Shown here: in pieces, positions 33,801 through 36,181 of the stretch
How positions within the stretch are numbered: position 1 is the stretch's first letter
How the letters are laid out: each line of letters starts with the position of its first letter
NCBI GenBank assembly: GCA_946894095.1
Contig: OX335655.1
Location: 310,001-374,000, forward strand
DNA: 64,000 nt
Direction of reading: 5' to 3'
Origin: Incurvaria masculella
Taxonomy: Eukaryota > Arthropoda > Insecta > Lepidoptera > Incurvariidae
Notes under the pieces: model-generated
The model's database searches: none
What the model saw: only the letters and a program-made list of their open reading frames with translations
Told to the model about the DNA's origin: nothing
Translations under genes and position numbers: made by a program

Positions 33801-35193
33801 ACTGCTTACAAAGAACATTATTATAAGAACATTATGTACATTGGTGAGGAACAAACTCTTGACTACGATAATGACATCTTATTCTAAATTAATAGGAATT
33901 ATGATCTAAATTATTCAGGTGTAAAAAGCCATCGTCATTTTTGATACATGGTAATATCAAATTAAATATAAGTTAGTAAATAAACAAATTCATACTACAA
34001 TGTAGTACCCATGTCAGAGAAAATAATAATAATTGAAAAAAAAAAATAAGATACAGAATTGTATCGATTGTCAAGTTGTTAGCAGTTACAAAAAAATAAA
34101 TAAAAATAAATTGGTAATACCGTGTTAGGTGCCCGGTCAAGTATGTAGTCATGAGCTTTGATTTAAACAAGTTTTCTATCTAATAAGGCTGCCTGGATAG
34201 TGTAGTAGCTTTTTTTTATTAACATTGATTTCAATTTGCTCTTTAAACATTTATCTCCTAATTTACTAATCTCCTCTGGAATTTTGTTGTACAACTTAAT
34301 ACTATTGCATATAAAACTTTTTGAAAATTTTGATAACCTATGCTAAACATTTTGTAAATCAGTTTTATGTCTAGTATCGTAGTTATGTACATCAGCATTT
34401 AAGGTATTATGGTGCTTATATTTCCTAGCATAGCAGAGATTTCATACACATGCGCTAGGCTCTTTTTTGCAAGACAAATATTCTATTTGCTTCTGCTGCA
34501 TTTCCCGAAAACATTAGTCCATACAACATGAGACTATTGAAGTAGGCAAAGTAGACAGTTTTTGCAACTTGTGTTTCATTTCATTTAATTTATTTAAACT
34601 TTTTGGTAGTCAGACTACACCAAGTAACGTCAAAGATCCGCGGATTCGATCAACCCAGTAAAGAAGAACCCGCAAAGAATCTTCACGGGTTTACATAACA
34701 CATTTTTCCGTCCACAATTATGAAATACATACTTAGATCTAAATGCTACTGCCAAACAATTCCTTGTGCCTTGATTTTTTTAATGGCACAACAAGCTGAG
34801 CTCAGTTCACCAGCAATATTGTTTTGATATCATACGATTGTGGTTGTGAGCAGTGACAACAATTCGGAACACAGATATTCACTGTATTCACCTTCTCTGC
34901 AATCTCTGCAATATACGCATTTCGGAACGTGGGGCTTGTAACCACTATCTCCAAAATGTTTAACACAACAAAATGAAATATTTTTAGAGATTAAATATTG
35001 CATAAAATAATACATATGTATGTGTGCAGAGGAGGAGGACGACGCGAGCACTGTGGTGCTGAGCGCGGCGGCGGCGGCGCCCGAGGGCATGGAGGTGGAC
35101 GAGGGGGAGGCGGGGGAGGTGGGGGCGGACGCGGGGGAGGCGGGGGCGGAGGGGGCGCGGGGAGGCAAGCGGCGGCGGCTCTCCGCGCGCTGA
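687..35193 (+). CDS. FANCI: Fanconi anaemia group I protein homologue, 3' part, 21 exons (5' exons outside window)
   Basis: FANCI is the partner of FANCD2 in the ID2 clamp that closes on DNA at interstrand crosslinks and stalled forks and is monoubiquitinated there by the FANCL/UBE2T machinery. The joined exons encode about 1,139 residues that align, from memory of the human protein, in unbroken order from about human residue 240 to the C terminus: end of solenoid 1, helical domain 1, solenoid 2 with the ubiquitin-acceptor lysine (codon 5422-5424), helical domain 2, solenoids 3 and 4, then an acidic stretch and a basic KRRR tail. Exons are 687-814, 1936-2021, 2902-3134, 4474-4694, 5093-5175, 5317-5438, 6897-7079, 7883-7983, 11356-11504, 11746-11928, 13934-14116, 14712-14926, 22154-22336, 23385-23512, 24572-24783, 25222-25377, 26024-26222, 29588-29786, 31240-31423, 32745-32853 and 35030-35193. 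All codon phases match across junctions. The N-terminal ~240 residues and promoter lie before the window. FANCD2 was considered and does not fit. Confidence 0.93.
815..956. other. start of FANCI intron 1
   Basis: Short intron stretch before a repeated element; nothing recognisable apart from the donor GTATAT at 815-820. Confidence 0.5.
957..1307 (+). repeat. lepidopteran interspersed repeat bounded by GGTTCCGTACC / GGTACGGAACC, copy A
   Basis: The element opens with CCGGCCAAGTGCGAGTC and GGGTTCCGTACC and closes with GGGTACGGAACCCTAAAA, so its two ends are short inverted copies of each other. Inside are a block matching ATACAGCCCTGTGACAGACG and a (GACG)n microsatellite at about 1171-1251. At least five other copies occur in this window (39271, 43889, 50439, 54124, 63362). 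It encodes no credible protein. The inner block GGTTCCGTACC resembles a polymerase III B box, but class is unproven. Confidence 0.75.
1308..1616. other. intron sequence, nothing recognised
   Basis: AT-rich intron sequence between a repeat and a LINE fragment, with no exon-like coding pattern or repeat family recognised. Confidence 0.4.
1617..1885 (-). pseudogene. non-LTR retrotransposon reverse-transcriptase fragment
   Basis: The - strand encodes FYAFVDLEKAYDRVVRDELW and then NGTLTDWLTISRGVKQGC, which are RT finger/palm motifs (F.DLEKAYDRV with the first catalytic Asp, and RGVKQGC) of lepidopteran LINEs of the RTE/craft kind. The motif after GVKQGC is degraded (TSLWLFNL in place of SP.LFN) and the YADD region is absent. 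The apparent extension of the frame to 2012 is only the antisense of FANCI exon 2. Confidence 0.75.
1936..2021 (+). CDS. FANCI: FANCI in-window exon 2 (end of solenoid 1 / start of helical domain 1)
   Basis: Acceptor GCACGCAG before 1936, donor GTACAG after 2021. It encodes GHTASELTECVYTCVYHMVS and ends on a whole codon (..EQLLK). It follows human [20 protein letters not shown] with the same helix spacing. Confidence 0.85.
2080..2300 (+). repeat. interspersed repeat fragment containing a perfect 22-bp hairpin
   Basis: Parts of this block recur near 58770-59000 and 59160-59330: GAGCTGTAGAC..CGCGAGT, TGTAGAGGAGAAC.GCC and TTCACTCGGTCAA-type ends. Within it 2109-2130 and 2137-2158 are exact reverse complements (22 bp each) around the 6-base loop AATTTG. 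No coding content. Confidence 0.6.
2417..2799 (+). repeat. 5S-rRNA-derived SINE, best copy
   Basis: The head resembles 5S rRNA: CCGAAGTTAAGCAAC is identical to the 5S internal promoter box and is followed at the right distance by CTTGGATGGGTGATC (5S: CTTGGATGGGTGACC). The body continues through CCCGCCCGGGTTGGTACC and ATTAGCCATCCATGTCC to an A10 tail at about 2789-2798. This is the layout of 5S-headed (SINE3-type) elements: a Pol III head, unrelated body and A-tail. A second near-complete copy is at 57834-58193 and a third, interrupted, at 60062-60648. It is not a 5S gene because the 5' third and the 3' closing stem of 5S are missing. Confidence 0.8.
2902..3134 (+). CDS. FANCI: FANCI in-window exon 3 (helical domain 1)
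   Basis: Acceptor CCCCCGCAG before 2902, donor GTACTT after 3134. Starts in phase 0 and leaves two bases of a Ser codon. It encodes an Ala/Leu-rich helical stretch ending LPTDHVDLTRVLKIIIAE, matching human [20 protein letters not shown]. Very high GC here opens spurious reading frames on both strands. Confidence 0.85.
3135..4473. other. FANCI intron 3; no gene recognised
   Basis: About 1.3 kb of mixed composition. A short TTTTTAGGGTTCCATACC piece at its start recalls the repeat ends of copy A. A GC-richer patch lies at 3430-3950, without splice-consistent coding sequence. The acceptor CGTTGACAG|C at 4473/4474 ends it. Confidence 0.5.
4474..4694 (+). CDS. FANCI: FANCI in-window exon 4 (start of solenoid 2)
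   Basis: Starts with one base completing a Ser codon, then INQQLTMAGVMELAFALLG, matching human SWDHVTQGLVELGFILM. The exon ends ..EHPPRQA plus one base before the weak donor GTCCTC. A CA/GCAC microsatellite follows at about 4700-4737. Confidence 0.88.
4700..4737 (+). repeat. (CA)n microsatellite just after the FANCI exon 4 donor
   Basis: CACACACACACACACACA with GCAC interruptions, beginning six bases after the splice donor; likely length-polymorphic. Confidence 0.8.
5093..5175 (+). CDS. FANCI: FANCI in-window exon 5 (solenoid 2)
   Basis: Acceptor TTTGTGCAG before 5093, donor GTGGGA after 5175. Two bases complete an Asp codon, then CLLTLCKLTPLALERCTQLC and SIIENCQ, matching human [20 protein letters not shown]. 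It ends in phase 0. Confidence 0.88.
5317..5438 (+). CDS. FANCI: FANCI in-window exon 6, carries the ubiquitin-acceptor lysine
   Basis: Acceptor CATTTGCAG before 5317, donor GTACCG after 5438. It encodes ..LDAVHPILQFSTRVRDTLVM then VCRKGLFS plus two bases of an Arg codon. Human has [20 protein letters not shown] then VLRKAMFA, in which K523 is monoubiquitinated. The equivalent Lys codon AAG is at 5422-5424. Confidence 0.92.
5728..5890. mobile_element. small inverted-repeat element (MITE-like)
   Basis: The left end GGGCCGAGTGCACGAAAG and the right end CGTGCAACCGGGGCT are inverted near-matches. Internally TGATCAAACACGTCACTTTG and a matching inverted block TGTGTTTGAACATTGATTAA recur. A related partial copy with GCCCCGATTGCACGAACAGA and CAATGTTCAAACGCGTCAC lies at 59862-59990. 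Target-site duplication was not resolved. Confidence 0.55.
6020..6660 (-). pseudogene. LINE reverse-transcriptase C-terminal fragment (jockey/CR1-like)
   Basis: The - strand frame 6593-6027 encodes 188 residues ending at a stop, with WETHISEIIKKANSFIFMIRK, YVRPLLEYAFQIWQP, EKVQRRFTK, TYDERLKILNLPSLE and the terminal FTNRVVELWNKLPEDVI. This is the thumb and C-terminal region of jockey/CR1-type LINE polymerases. Everything N-terminal to it is missing, as usual for 5'-truncated insertions. A decayed relative in the + direction is at 8145-8590. Confidence 0.8.
6897..7079 (+). CDS. FANCI: FANCI in-window exon 7 (solenoid 2 / helical domain 2 junction)
   Basis: Acceptor CGCGACAG before 6897, donor GTCACT after 7079. 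It encodes DSASRCLALWGFLGLLRHVK, then a Gly/Asp-rich insert in place of the human Ser/Gln cluster, then SVYSCLTQISIDLHSTQLGA. Human has [20 protein letters not shown] and VSQVHVDVHSHYNS. Two TQ dipeptides are present but no SQ, unlike the human S556/S559/S565 sites phosphorylated by ATR. Confidence 0.9.
7080..7882. other. FANCI intron 7, mostly a LINE fragment
   Basis: The LINE remnant listed at 7135-7690 occupies most of the intron. The remaining ~190 bp before the acceptor CGTTGCAG|C at 7882 is unassigned. Confidence 0.5.
7135..7690 (-). pseudogene. LINE C-terminal fragment (RTE/craft-like)
   Basis: The - strand frame 7674-7147 encodes 175 residues with VLPVLTFACETWTL, AQRAMERSMLDISL, AKLKWQRAGHVCR, GKRSVGKPPACWSDDIRQTA and WRSLGEAYVQQWTAKG. 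This is the conserved C-terminal end of RTE/craft-like lepidopteran LINEs. The polymerase core is absent. The frame ends without its normal stop at the fragment edge. Confidence 0.82.
7883..7983 (+). CDS. FANCI: FANCI in-window exon 8 (helical domain 2)
   Basis: One base completes Ser, then VSHVRNEAVCREVVSILRRC and FQQDASVKQLLYT, matching human [20 protein letters not shown] and ADVRLMLYEG. The donor GTGAGT follows 7983; it ends one base into a His codon. Confidence 0.92.
8145..8590 (+). pseudogene. decayed LINE C-terminal end with (TAAA)n tail
   Basis: Translating + with frame changes gives YEERLEALNLPTLESRRQRG, NTRENYITNRVVEAWNKLP and neighbours, the same domain as the LINE at 6020-6660. 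Several stops and frameshifts are present. It ends with ATAAATAAATAAATAAATGA at about 8569-8588, a LINE-type 3' tail. A reverse T-rich tail at 8060-8100 may belong to a second fragment. Confidence 0.65.
8640..9190 (+). pseudogene. Tigger/pogo-type DNA transposon, 3' end with transposase C-terminus and terminal inverted repeat
   Basis: 8780-8968 encodes NLTEGLNSIEKGFNIFEKIY and KRVSTAKQGMKKLL, then continues in a shifted frame as NEILREKKNLTRQATL and a stop. This is the C-terminal pattern of CENP-B/Tigger transposases. Downstream the sequence ends CGCGTAAGTCCGGGGTATTACTG at 9168-9190 followed by TA. Read on the other strand this starts CAGTAATACCCCGGACTTAC, the usual Tigger terminal repeat with TA target site. 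The 5' part including the DDE core was not found. Confidence 0.72.
9330..11290 (+). pseudogene. degenerate non-LTR retrotransposon (RT domain to 3' end), with an interruption
   Basis: + strand pieces give PSNYLPIAITPLLMGKVMER, SDHQYGFHPNRSAGDLLVYV, AGVSQGSVLAPTLFLLQIND and CYADNSSV (YADN for YADD), then VSGWSRQNLVKFNASKTQAC and ILGVDHDLNFRRNI. The 3' end resumes at about 10870-11280 with IRRDVGSFSVSYRLYHGECS and QWNELPSEVF. The order is that of a jockey-like LINE without RNase H. Several stops prevent function. 10330-10870 does not fit the LINE order and is probably a later insertion or rearrangement; its own product was not recognised. Confidence 0.75.
11356..11504 (+). CDS. FANCI: FANCI in-window exon 9 (helical domain 2)
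   Basis: Acceptor CCGTTGCAG before 11356, donor GTAAGT after 11504. It encodes IYSSVKHKVSLHESILEMLH and ..FEKCVQLTATGANLT, matching human [20 protein letters not shown] and LEACILTQGDKIS. It ends in phase 0. Confidence 0.9.
11746..11928 (+). CDS. FANCI: FANCI in-window exon 10 (helical domain 2)
   Basis: Acceptor CATGGCAG before 11746, donor GTGGGT after 11928, 61 whole codons. It begins EPIGYLLVAVQQFLQQADE (human EPLDYLLCCIQHCLAW), has an acidic EEEPEAPG loop, and ends FKRRLSELIDGLCDTYRRYT LADLHM. Confidence 0.92.
11929..12650. other. first part of FANCI intron 10; nothing recognised
   Basis: No coding pattern or known repeat was seen between the donor and the LINE fragment that follows. 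Confidence 0.4.
12660..13505 (-). pseudogene. 5'-truncated I-group LINE: RNase H domain and 3' end
   Basis: Frame 13433-12888 (-) encodes GRPIAYGILKDIMKLMA, IIIQWIPSHVGLEGNEKADL (RNase H His/Asp motif), WYKTLQTEP, IKIGLRLRSGHFPLNSLSHL and CTACDGPEDQFHVLIEC. The same order occurs in the long LINE at 15893-21403, and the 3' untranslated region also matches (GTCAGCCCCATAGTG near 12730 versus GCCAGCCCCATAGTG near 15941). The 3' tail is an (ATT)n run at about 12665-12683, that is (TAA)n-like on the element strand, typical of I elements. Confidence 0.8.
13934..14116 (+). CDS. FANCI: FANCI in-window exon 11 (helical domain 2), GC splice donor
   Basis: Acceptor CTCGGTGCAG before 13934. It encodes 61 codons beginning EGEHGLTDATPESRARCMLV and ending LLALHAQLLQHAK (human [20 protein letters not shown]). 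The following bases are GCAGGT. A GT donor four bases further on (14121) would shift the phase by one relative to exon 12, so the GC dinucleotide at 14117-14118 is the fitting donor. Confidence 0.85.
14235..14635. mobile_element. palindromic MITE, family M1, copy 1
   Basis: Ends AGTCTCAGTTGTCACCTAAA and, inverted, GGTGAGAACTGAGACT. The inverted arms continue inward with AATTGGCGTTACGGCAAACC and similar. ACCGGCTCTG stands on both sides (14221-14230 and 14636-14645). Three further copies share the same ends and inner blocks (GCCGTAAATACGTCGACGTT, AAACGCCAGTCGATCGGTTT): 46436-47130, 51885-52230, 53045-53355. No protein coding. Confidence 0.75.
14712..14926 (+). CDS. FANCI: FANCI in-window exon 12 (helical domain 2 to solenoid 3)
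   Basis: Acceptor TCCTTTAG before 14712, donor GTGAGG after 14926. It begins with a Lys/Thr-rich linker TPSKLTKKGNKAMNDTGKET, longer than the human linker AGKAKTKMANKTSDS, then ..LPCLWDLGVCCRALELLY matching MKFVSSLLTALF. It ends two bases into a Ser codon. Confidence 0.88.
15165..15310 (-). repeat. SINE fragment of the 5S-headed family (reverse)
   Basis: Read on the - strand it gives GGATTCCACGTAAAACTCCC preceded by GTTGAGGCTGGCTGTGGGTT, the same junction found in the 2417 and 57834 copies (GAGGCTGGCCGTGGTTCGGA TTCCACG). The head is strongly diverged. Confidence 0.5.
15719..15892 (+). repeat. interspersed repeat that was the landing site of the LINE (left part)
   Basis: 15719-15892 matches 34575-34751 (TTTATTTAAACTTTTTGGTA GTCA.ACTACAC, GTAAAGAAGAA.CCGCAAAGAA and CTTAGATCTAAATGCT). 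The match resumes after the LINE at 21404 with GATCTAAATGCTACTGCCAA ACA. The copy at 34575-34765 is uninterrupted. Confidence 0.78.
15991..19694 (-). pseudogene. LINE ORF2: endonuclease, reverse transcriptase, RNase H (disrupted)
   Basis: The first 895 codons (19694-17007) are open. Endonuclease: Glu39 in LISESWL, D137/N139 in GGDFNGHHTHW, and GSDHIII at 211-217. Reverse transcriptase: FVDIDNAYNNV (Asp562), GLAQGDPMSPILFN and VQYADDFIF with intact YADD at 648-651. Soon after, at about 17010, a frameshift moves to the frame with YTDGSIDVNGIGSSW, AAELIAISEAL and LTDSKSAL (RNase H Asp, Glu, Asp). That frame has a stop near 16783 after WWDPNSGI. A second frameshift near 16555 leads to FQWIPSHVGIEGNEKAD and LRLRSGHTPLNRMGH..CSACDKPEDQFHLFVEC, ending at 15991. 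Catalytic residues of all three domains are present, but the chain is broken three times. Confidence 0.9.
19694..21037 (-). pseudogene. LINE ORF1, gag-like CCHC nucleic-acid-binding protein with one premature stop
   Basis: One continuous frame of 447 codons, interrupted only by a TAA at 20183-20185 (codon 285). The N-terminal part is acidic then basic (EDEDDDDFELVRHNKPKR). The middle is an RRM-like stretch, followed by three Cys/His knuckles at about residues 197-250, of which the first is a clean CX2CX4HX4C (CSGCWHFGHTVKVC). After the stop the frame continues with a Pro/Ser-rich region and ends FLKKLILESSLGIFLK. Its terminal TAA overlaps the ATG of ORF2 by one base. Confidence 0.88.
21729..22026 (+). 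repeat. tRNA-like-headed SINE with (TTA)n tail
   Basis: Begins GCCTCCCTGGTGCAGCGGCT AAGG, which resembles a tRNA 5' end with an A box (TGGTGCAGCGG). It ends with TCTGAAATAAGGAATTTATT followed by (ATT)n at 22008-22026, a short LINE-derived-type tail. The internal B box is not clear. No coding content. Confidence 0.55.
22154..22336 (+). CDS. FANCI: FANCI in-window exon 13 (solenoid 3)
   Basis: Acceptor CTCGGCCGCAG before 22154, donor GTGACC after 22336. It encodes EEVSWSSAEQRAAVRARRDV HQFALGALRAAL.., matching human SVLRSSNEFMRYAVNVALQK and ending AAAVLYARCLA (human ITRVLLWRYT). The frame is open for about 120 bases upstream, but an acceptor at 22126 would read a stop at once, so 22154 is preferred. 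Extreme GC content opens frames on the opposite strand. Confidence 0.85.
22337..23384. other. FANCI intron 13; no gene recognised
   Basis: About 1 kb. Two ACTAGATGGCG repeats occur near 22733 and 22795. No exon or transposon coding sequence was seen. Confidence 0.4.
23385..23512 (+). CDS. FANCI: FANCI in-window exon 14 (solenoid 3)
   Basis: Acceptor GTCCCTTAG before 23385, donor GTGAGT after 23512. It encodes FQDMCDFHEPTALASVDAFR ECVATVAAPQRRLDTLAFLR QV, matching human [30 protein letters not shown]. It ends one base into a Thr codon. Confidence 0.88.
23513..24571. other. FANCI intron 14; only a (GA)n microsatellite seen
   Basis: About 1 kb with pyrimidine-rich stretches at 23640-23730 and a short (GA)n run at 23910-23929. 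No coding sequence or repeat family recognised. Confidence 0.45.
24572..24783 (+). CDS. FANCI: FANCI in-window exon 15 (solenoid 3)
   Basis: Acceptor GTGTGTAG before 24572, donor GTGAGT after 24783. Two bases complete a Thr codon, then SESEGSTADCLAAILRCVLN GLQQL.. and ..LVVALVQLASLAIDKLPPDT, matching human [20 protein letters not shown] and LVTVLTSLSKLLEPSSPQ. The start was chosen by phase: the alternative AG four bases later breaks the frame. Confidence 0.87.
25082..25200 (+). pseudogene. diverged duplicate of FANCI exon 16 in the preceding intron
   Basis: The + frame at 25097-25180 reads RSGHMECAALLGAGARVRSG HRLAAE.., against exon 16 RSARVECAALLPALLSVSAR CRSDGRLVDE. Nucleotide identity is obvious across TGGAGTGCGC.GCGCTGCTG and CGCCTCG.CG.CGAG. 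The end CAAGATTGAC|GTCATT parallels the exon 16 end CAAGACTGAC|GTCAGT. Small deletions change its length, so it would end in a different phase from exon 16, and the donor has lost its G at position 5. It is therefore read as a decayed exon copy and not a coding exon. Confidence 0.7.
25222..25377 (+). CDS. FANCI: FANCI in-window exon 16 (solenoid 3 to 4)
   Basis: Acceptor CAACGCAG before 25222, donor GTCAGT after 25377; 52 whole codons. It encodes VVVELERLARSARVECAALL PALLSVS.. and ends LKLRAVLGKTD, matching human [32 protein letters not shown] and DLSQDIHGHLG. Confidence 0.9.
25378..26023. other. FANCI intron 16; nothing recognised
   Basis: About 650 bp with no coding pattern, repeat family or unusual structure seen. 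The acceptor AACTTTCAG|G closes it at 26023. Confidence 0.4.
26024..26222 (+). CDS. FANCI: FANCI in-window exon 17 (solenoid 4)
   Basis: Acceptor ACTTTCAG before 26024. It encodes DEEDSTAVECDLFPFMDESV AQGVHGQVCAHVAAQCALVD RLLQRARELDAAAKHC.., matching human [20 protein letters not shown] and [20 protein letters not shown]. The donor GTGATA follows 26222, leaving one base of a Glu codon, in phase with exon 18. Two extra copies of most of this exon follow directly. Confidence 0.88.
26054..26655 (+). repeat. three-copy tandem array of the 3' part of FANCI exon 17 plus its donor, period 200 bp
   Basis: GACCTGTTC.CCTTCATGGA recurs at 26054, 26254 and 26454, exactly 200 bases apart. Each unit holds about 165 bases of exon, the donor AAGG|GTGATA and about 30 bases of intron. 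Copies 2 and 3 still encode DTDLFAFMDESVAKGVHGYV CAHV.AQCALVDSLLQRA.. without stops, but lack the true acceptor and the DEEDSTAVE start. The only upstream AG (CCTCAG at 26228-26233 and 26428-26433) gives a stop when joined in phase 0 and a shifted frame when joined after copy 1. They are thus recent non-coding duplicates. Confidence 0.85.
26656..27004. other. intron 17 sequence, nothing recognised
   Basis: Between the exon array and the large inverted repeat; no coding or repeat identity seen. Confidence 0.4.
27005..29205. mobile_element. complex inverted-repeat element: two internal units (Y) and two terminal units (X)
   Basis: Layout on +: Y reversed (about 27008-27787), X reversed (27788-28110), Y forward (28111-28867), X forward (28868-29204). 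X is about 320-335 bp and carries TTTGCTGACTCACCCACAAC at one end, AATAAA near 29135 and GTTGACGCGTCACA at the other; with TG..CA termini it resembles an LTR. Y has a GC-rich frame of 121 residues (Ala/Pro-rich, no known domain) and ends AGGGGGCATCGTAACA next to X, which could be a polypurine tract. Options are two non-autonomous LTR elements (TRIM-like) joined head to head, or one element of 1.42 kb (27788-29204) with 320-bp inverted ends inserted in an older relative. No clear target-site duplication was found. Confidence 0.7.
27195..27560 (-). other. unrecognised Ala/Pro-rich open frame in the Y unit
   Basis: 121 residues starting MSARTLLATWKRQATRPQSK and rich in Ala, Pro and Ser. The partner Y unit (28323-28690, +) keeps a similar DNA sequence but with frame-breaking changes. 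No family recognised; it may be a remnant of a gag-like leader or not translated. Confidence 0.3.
29588..29786 (+). CDS. FANCI: FANCI in-window exon 18 (solenoid 4)
   Basis: Acceptor TTCTCACAG before 29588, donor GTCACC after 29786. It encodes LTELDKCAVVQLCQLGGRVA RLAEL.. and ..LYGPLTALVTRLQRSP, matching human [20 protein letters not shown] and DLCKMYTTLTALVRYYLQV. The TALVR/TALVT core is well conserved. Confidence 0.92.
30140..30640 (-). pseudogene. LINE 3' end: last ~80 codons and (TAAA)n tail
   Basis: Frame 30636-30379 (-) encodes LYKVIYSLIDSPYLMQNIYF, RVTQSTDNFYVHKTNTNYLQ NSFIRR and CTSFDRLCPEIDIFYISLSK LKK, the C-terminal pattern of jockey-like LINEs. It ends in an A/T tail on + as ATTTATTTATTTATTTATTT at 30153-30180. 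Strongly 5'-truncated. Confidence 0.75.
31240..31423 (+). CDS. FANCI: FANCI in-window exon 19 (solenoid 4)
   Basis: Acceptor GTGTGGCAG before 31240, donor GTGGGT after 31423. It encodes LERALGACGRRLSGALDDLI TYVEA.. and TRLVPRLVFAAENFSKHVIM LANKTK, matching human [20 protein letters not shown] and [26 protein letters not shown]. It ends in phase 0. Confidence 0.93.
31424..32744. other. FANCI intron 19; no gene recognised
   Basis: AT-rich. A partial copy of the short palindromic element family P lies at 32666-32706 (CAGTAGTATTCAGAGTGGGC). Otherwise nothing assigned. Confidence 0.45.
32745..32853 (+). CDS. FANCI: FANCI in-window exon 20 (end of solenoid 4)
   Basis: Acceptor GCCGGTTGCAG before 32745, donor GTGACG after 32853. 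It encodes LELQRHLSLGTARDFRISAA VLAEALRAQ.., matching human [29 protein letters not shown]. One base of a Glu codon is left at the end. Confidence 0.93.
33238..33598. mobile_element. TTAA-flanked palindromic MITE, family M2, copy 1 (361 bp)
   Basis: TTAA stands at 33234-33237 and 33599-33602. The ends are GGCTGTTCCGACCCATA and, inverted, TATGGGTCGGAACATCC; the arms continue over >100 bp including GCAAAAAGTATTGCACTTTA / TAAAGTGCAATACTTTTTGC and TTGCAGCGAAAACA / TGTTTTCGCTGCAA. A second copy (46606-46956) is also TTAA-flanked. TTAA duplication points to piggyBac-type mobilisation. Confidence 0.85.
33620..34570 (-). pseudogene. decayed LINE 3' portion (reverse-transcriptase C-terminus and 3' UTR)
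   Basis: The - strand from about 34570 gives AKTVYFAYFNSLMLYGLMFS GNAAEANRIFVLQKRA, the C-terminal RT block of jockey/R1-type LINEs, followed by frame-broken sequence. The 3' region contains GAAGTTTCTTGTCGGCTCTT CTCC (reverse of 33700-33735), a motif I associate with lepidopteran LINE tails. Many stops. Confidence 0.65.
34575..34790 (+). repeat. uninterrupted copy of the repeat that the long LINE entered
   Basis: Same order as 15719-15892 plus 21404-21430: TTTATTTAAACTTTTTGGTA GTCAGACTACAC, CCCGCAAAGAATCTT, then CTTAGATCTAAATGCTACTG CCAAACA at about 34733-34758 without any insertion. It serves as a paralogous empty site. Confidence 0.8.
35030..35193 (+). CDS. FANCI: FANCI last exon (acidic and basic C-terminal tail)
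   Basis: Acceptor GTGTGCAG before 35030; stop TGA at 35191-35193. It encodes EEEDDASTVVLSAAAAAPEG MEVDEGEAGEV.., then GGKRRRLSAR. The human tail has an EDGE-type acidic motif and a C-terminal basic nuclear-localisation signal (..EPAKKKRKK). Here the acidic part is expanded by a GGGGGAGGCG-type repeat and the basic cluster is KRRR. Confidence 0.9.
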
Positions 35194-35217
35194 CCCATTA
35201 CATGACATAGTGCCATT

Positions 35218-35223
35218 ATTAAA
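35218..35223 (+). terminator. FANCI poly(A) signal ATTAAA
   Basis: ATTAAA begins 25 bases after the stop codon, followed by a T-rich stretch (GTTTTCTCTCG). It is the common variant hexamer and the first such signal downstream of the stop, implying a very short 3' UTR. Confidence 0.6.
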
Positions 35224-35689
35224 GTTTTCTCTCGAATCATTGTCTACTCCCATTCCTGAATTCCTTATGAATGTATGGATATGCATTACTTACGCCGTTC
35301 GGTTGCATTATGGTCCTTATTGCATCAGCACAGCTTGCTATCACAAAAGTGGAAATTATCTTAATATAATACTAGAACTAACATACCTACTTTAAACGGG
35401 AGGCAACCGATTGTAGCACGCGCACATTAAATGTTTTCTCATTTTTAATGGAAAATTACTAGAAAAGGTTACAATTCAAGTAGATACACATAATACTAGT
35501 TTCAATTATGTTTGAAAAATCCCAGGTTGTCATTATGAGGAAAGGCACTCGCCAGCGGACAGTTCCATAAGATACTCCATAAAGTAATTAAAAAAAATCT
35601 TAATGGGTGTGCTCAAAAGGGTTTTTTTTTTTAATTTTACTATGTAACACACCTGAGAACACATTGTATGGTGTATTGACATGTTTTGA
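35224..35689. other. intergenic sequence downstream of FANCI; nothing recognised
   Basis: AT-rich with no coding or repeat family identified; ends at a T-rich run near 35620. Confidence 0.4.
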
Positions 35690-36180
35690 GCTAGCCACAC
35701 CTACTGTCATGCTTTAGCTCATTACGCCACCTTGGAACAAGGTACCATGCCAGGACCTTCCCTTTATGAGCACGGCTACACTGAACTGGATGGAAAACAT
35801 GGACATTTTTCATTGCCGCTTCAACTATGGTTTCATCCAATGCGATGGTACCAAACCGGTAGGGCTTATGGTTCAGAACCCATGTGCAAATTGAACATGG
35901 ATGGCAAATGTGGACAATGCCCATTGCCGCATTTTTATGCGACCTGACATGGCTAATACCACACAACTACCGTTATGATATTAGCCCAATGCACCTCATT
36001 CCCAATGGAATTAGGTGCCATGCCAGGACCTTTCCTTTATGAGCACGACTACATTGAGCTGGATGGAAAACACGGACAATTTCAACCATCTTTTCGGGTA
36101 CCAACCCGGGCGGGCTTAAACCCTACCACCTAATAGGGTAAGGGGACCTACAGTTTTACATGGATTCCGAACCATGGGGC
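35690..36180 (-). repeat. two successive reverse copies of the 5S-headed SINE body
   Basis: Both units show, reversed, the TGGCATGGCACC, ATATAAGGAAGGTCCTG-like and CCGTGTTTTCCATCCAGTTC blocks of the 2417 copy (here ..TGCCAGGACCTTCCCTTTAT and ..CTGGATGGAAAACA). The second unit (35950-36180) also has GGTACCAACCCGGGCGGGCT and CAGTTTTACATGGATTCCGA. Heads are missing. Confidence 0.7.
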
Positions 36181-36181
36181 A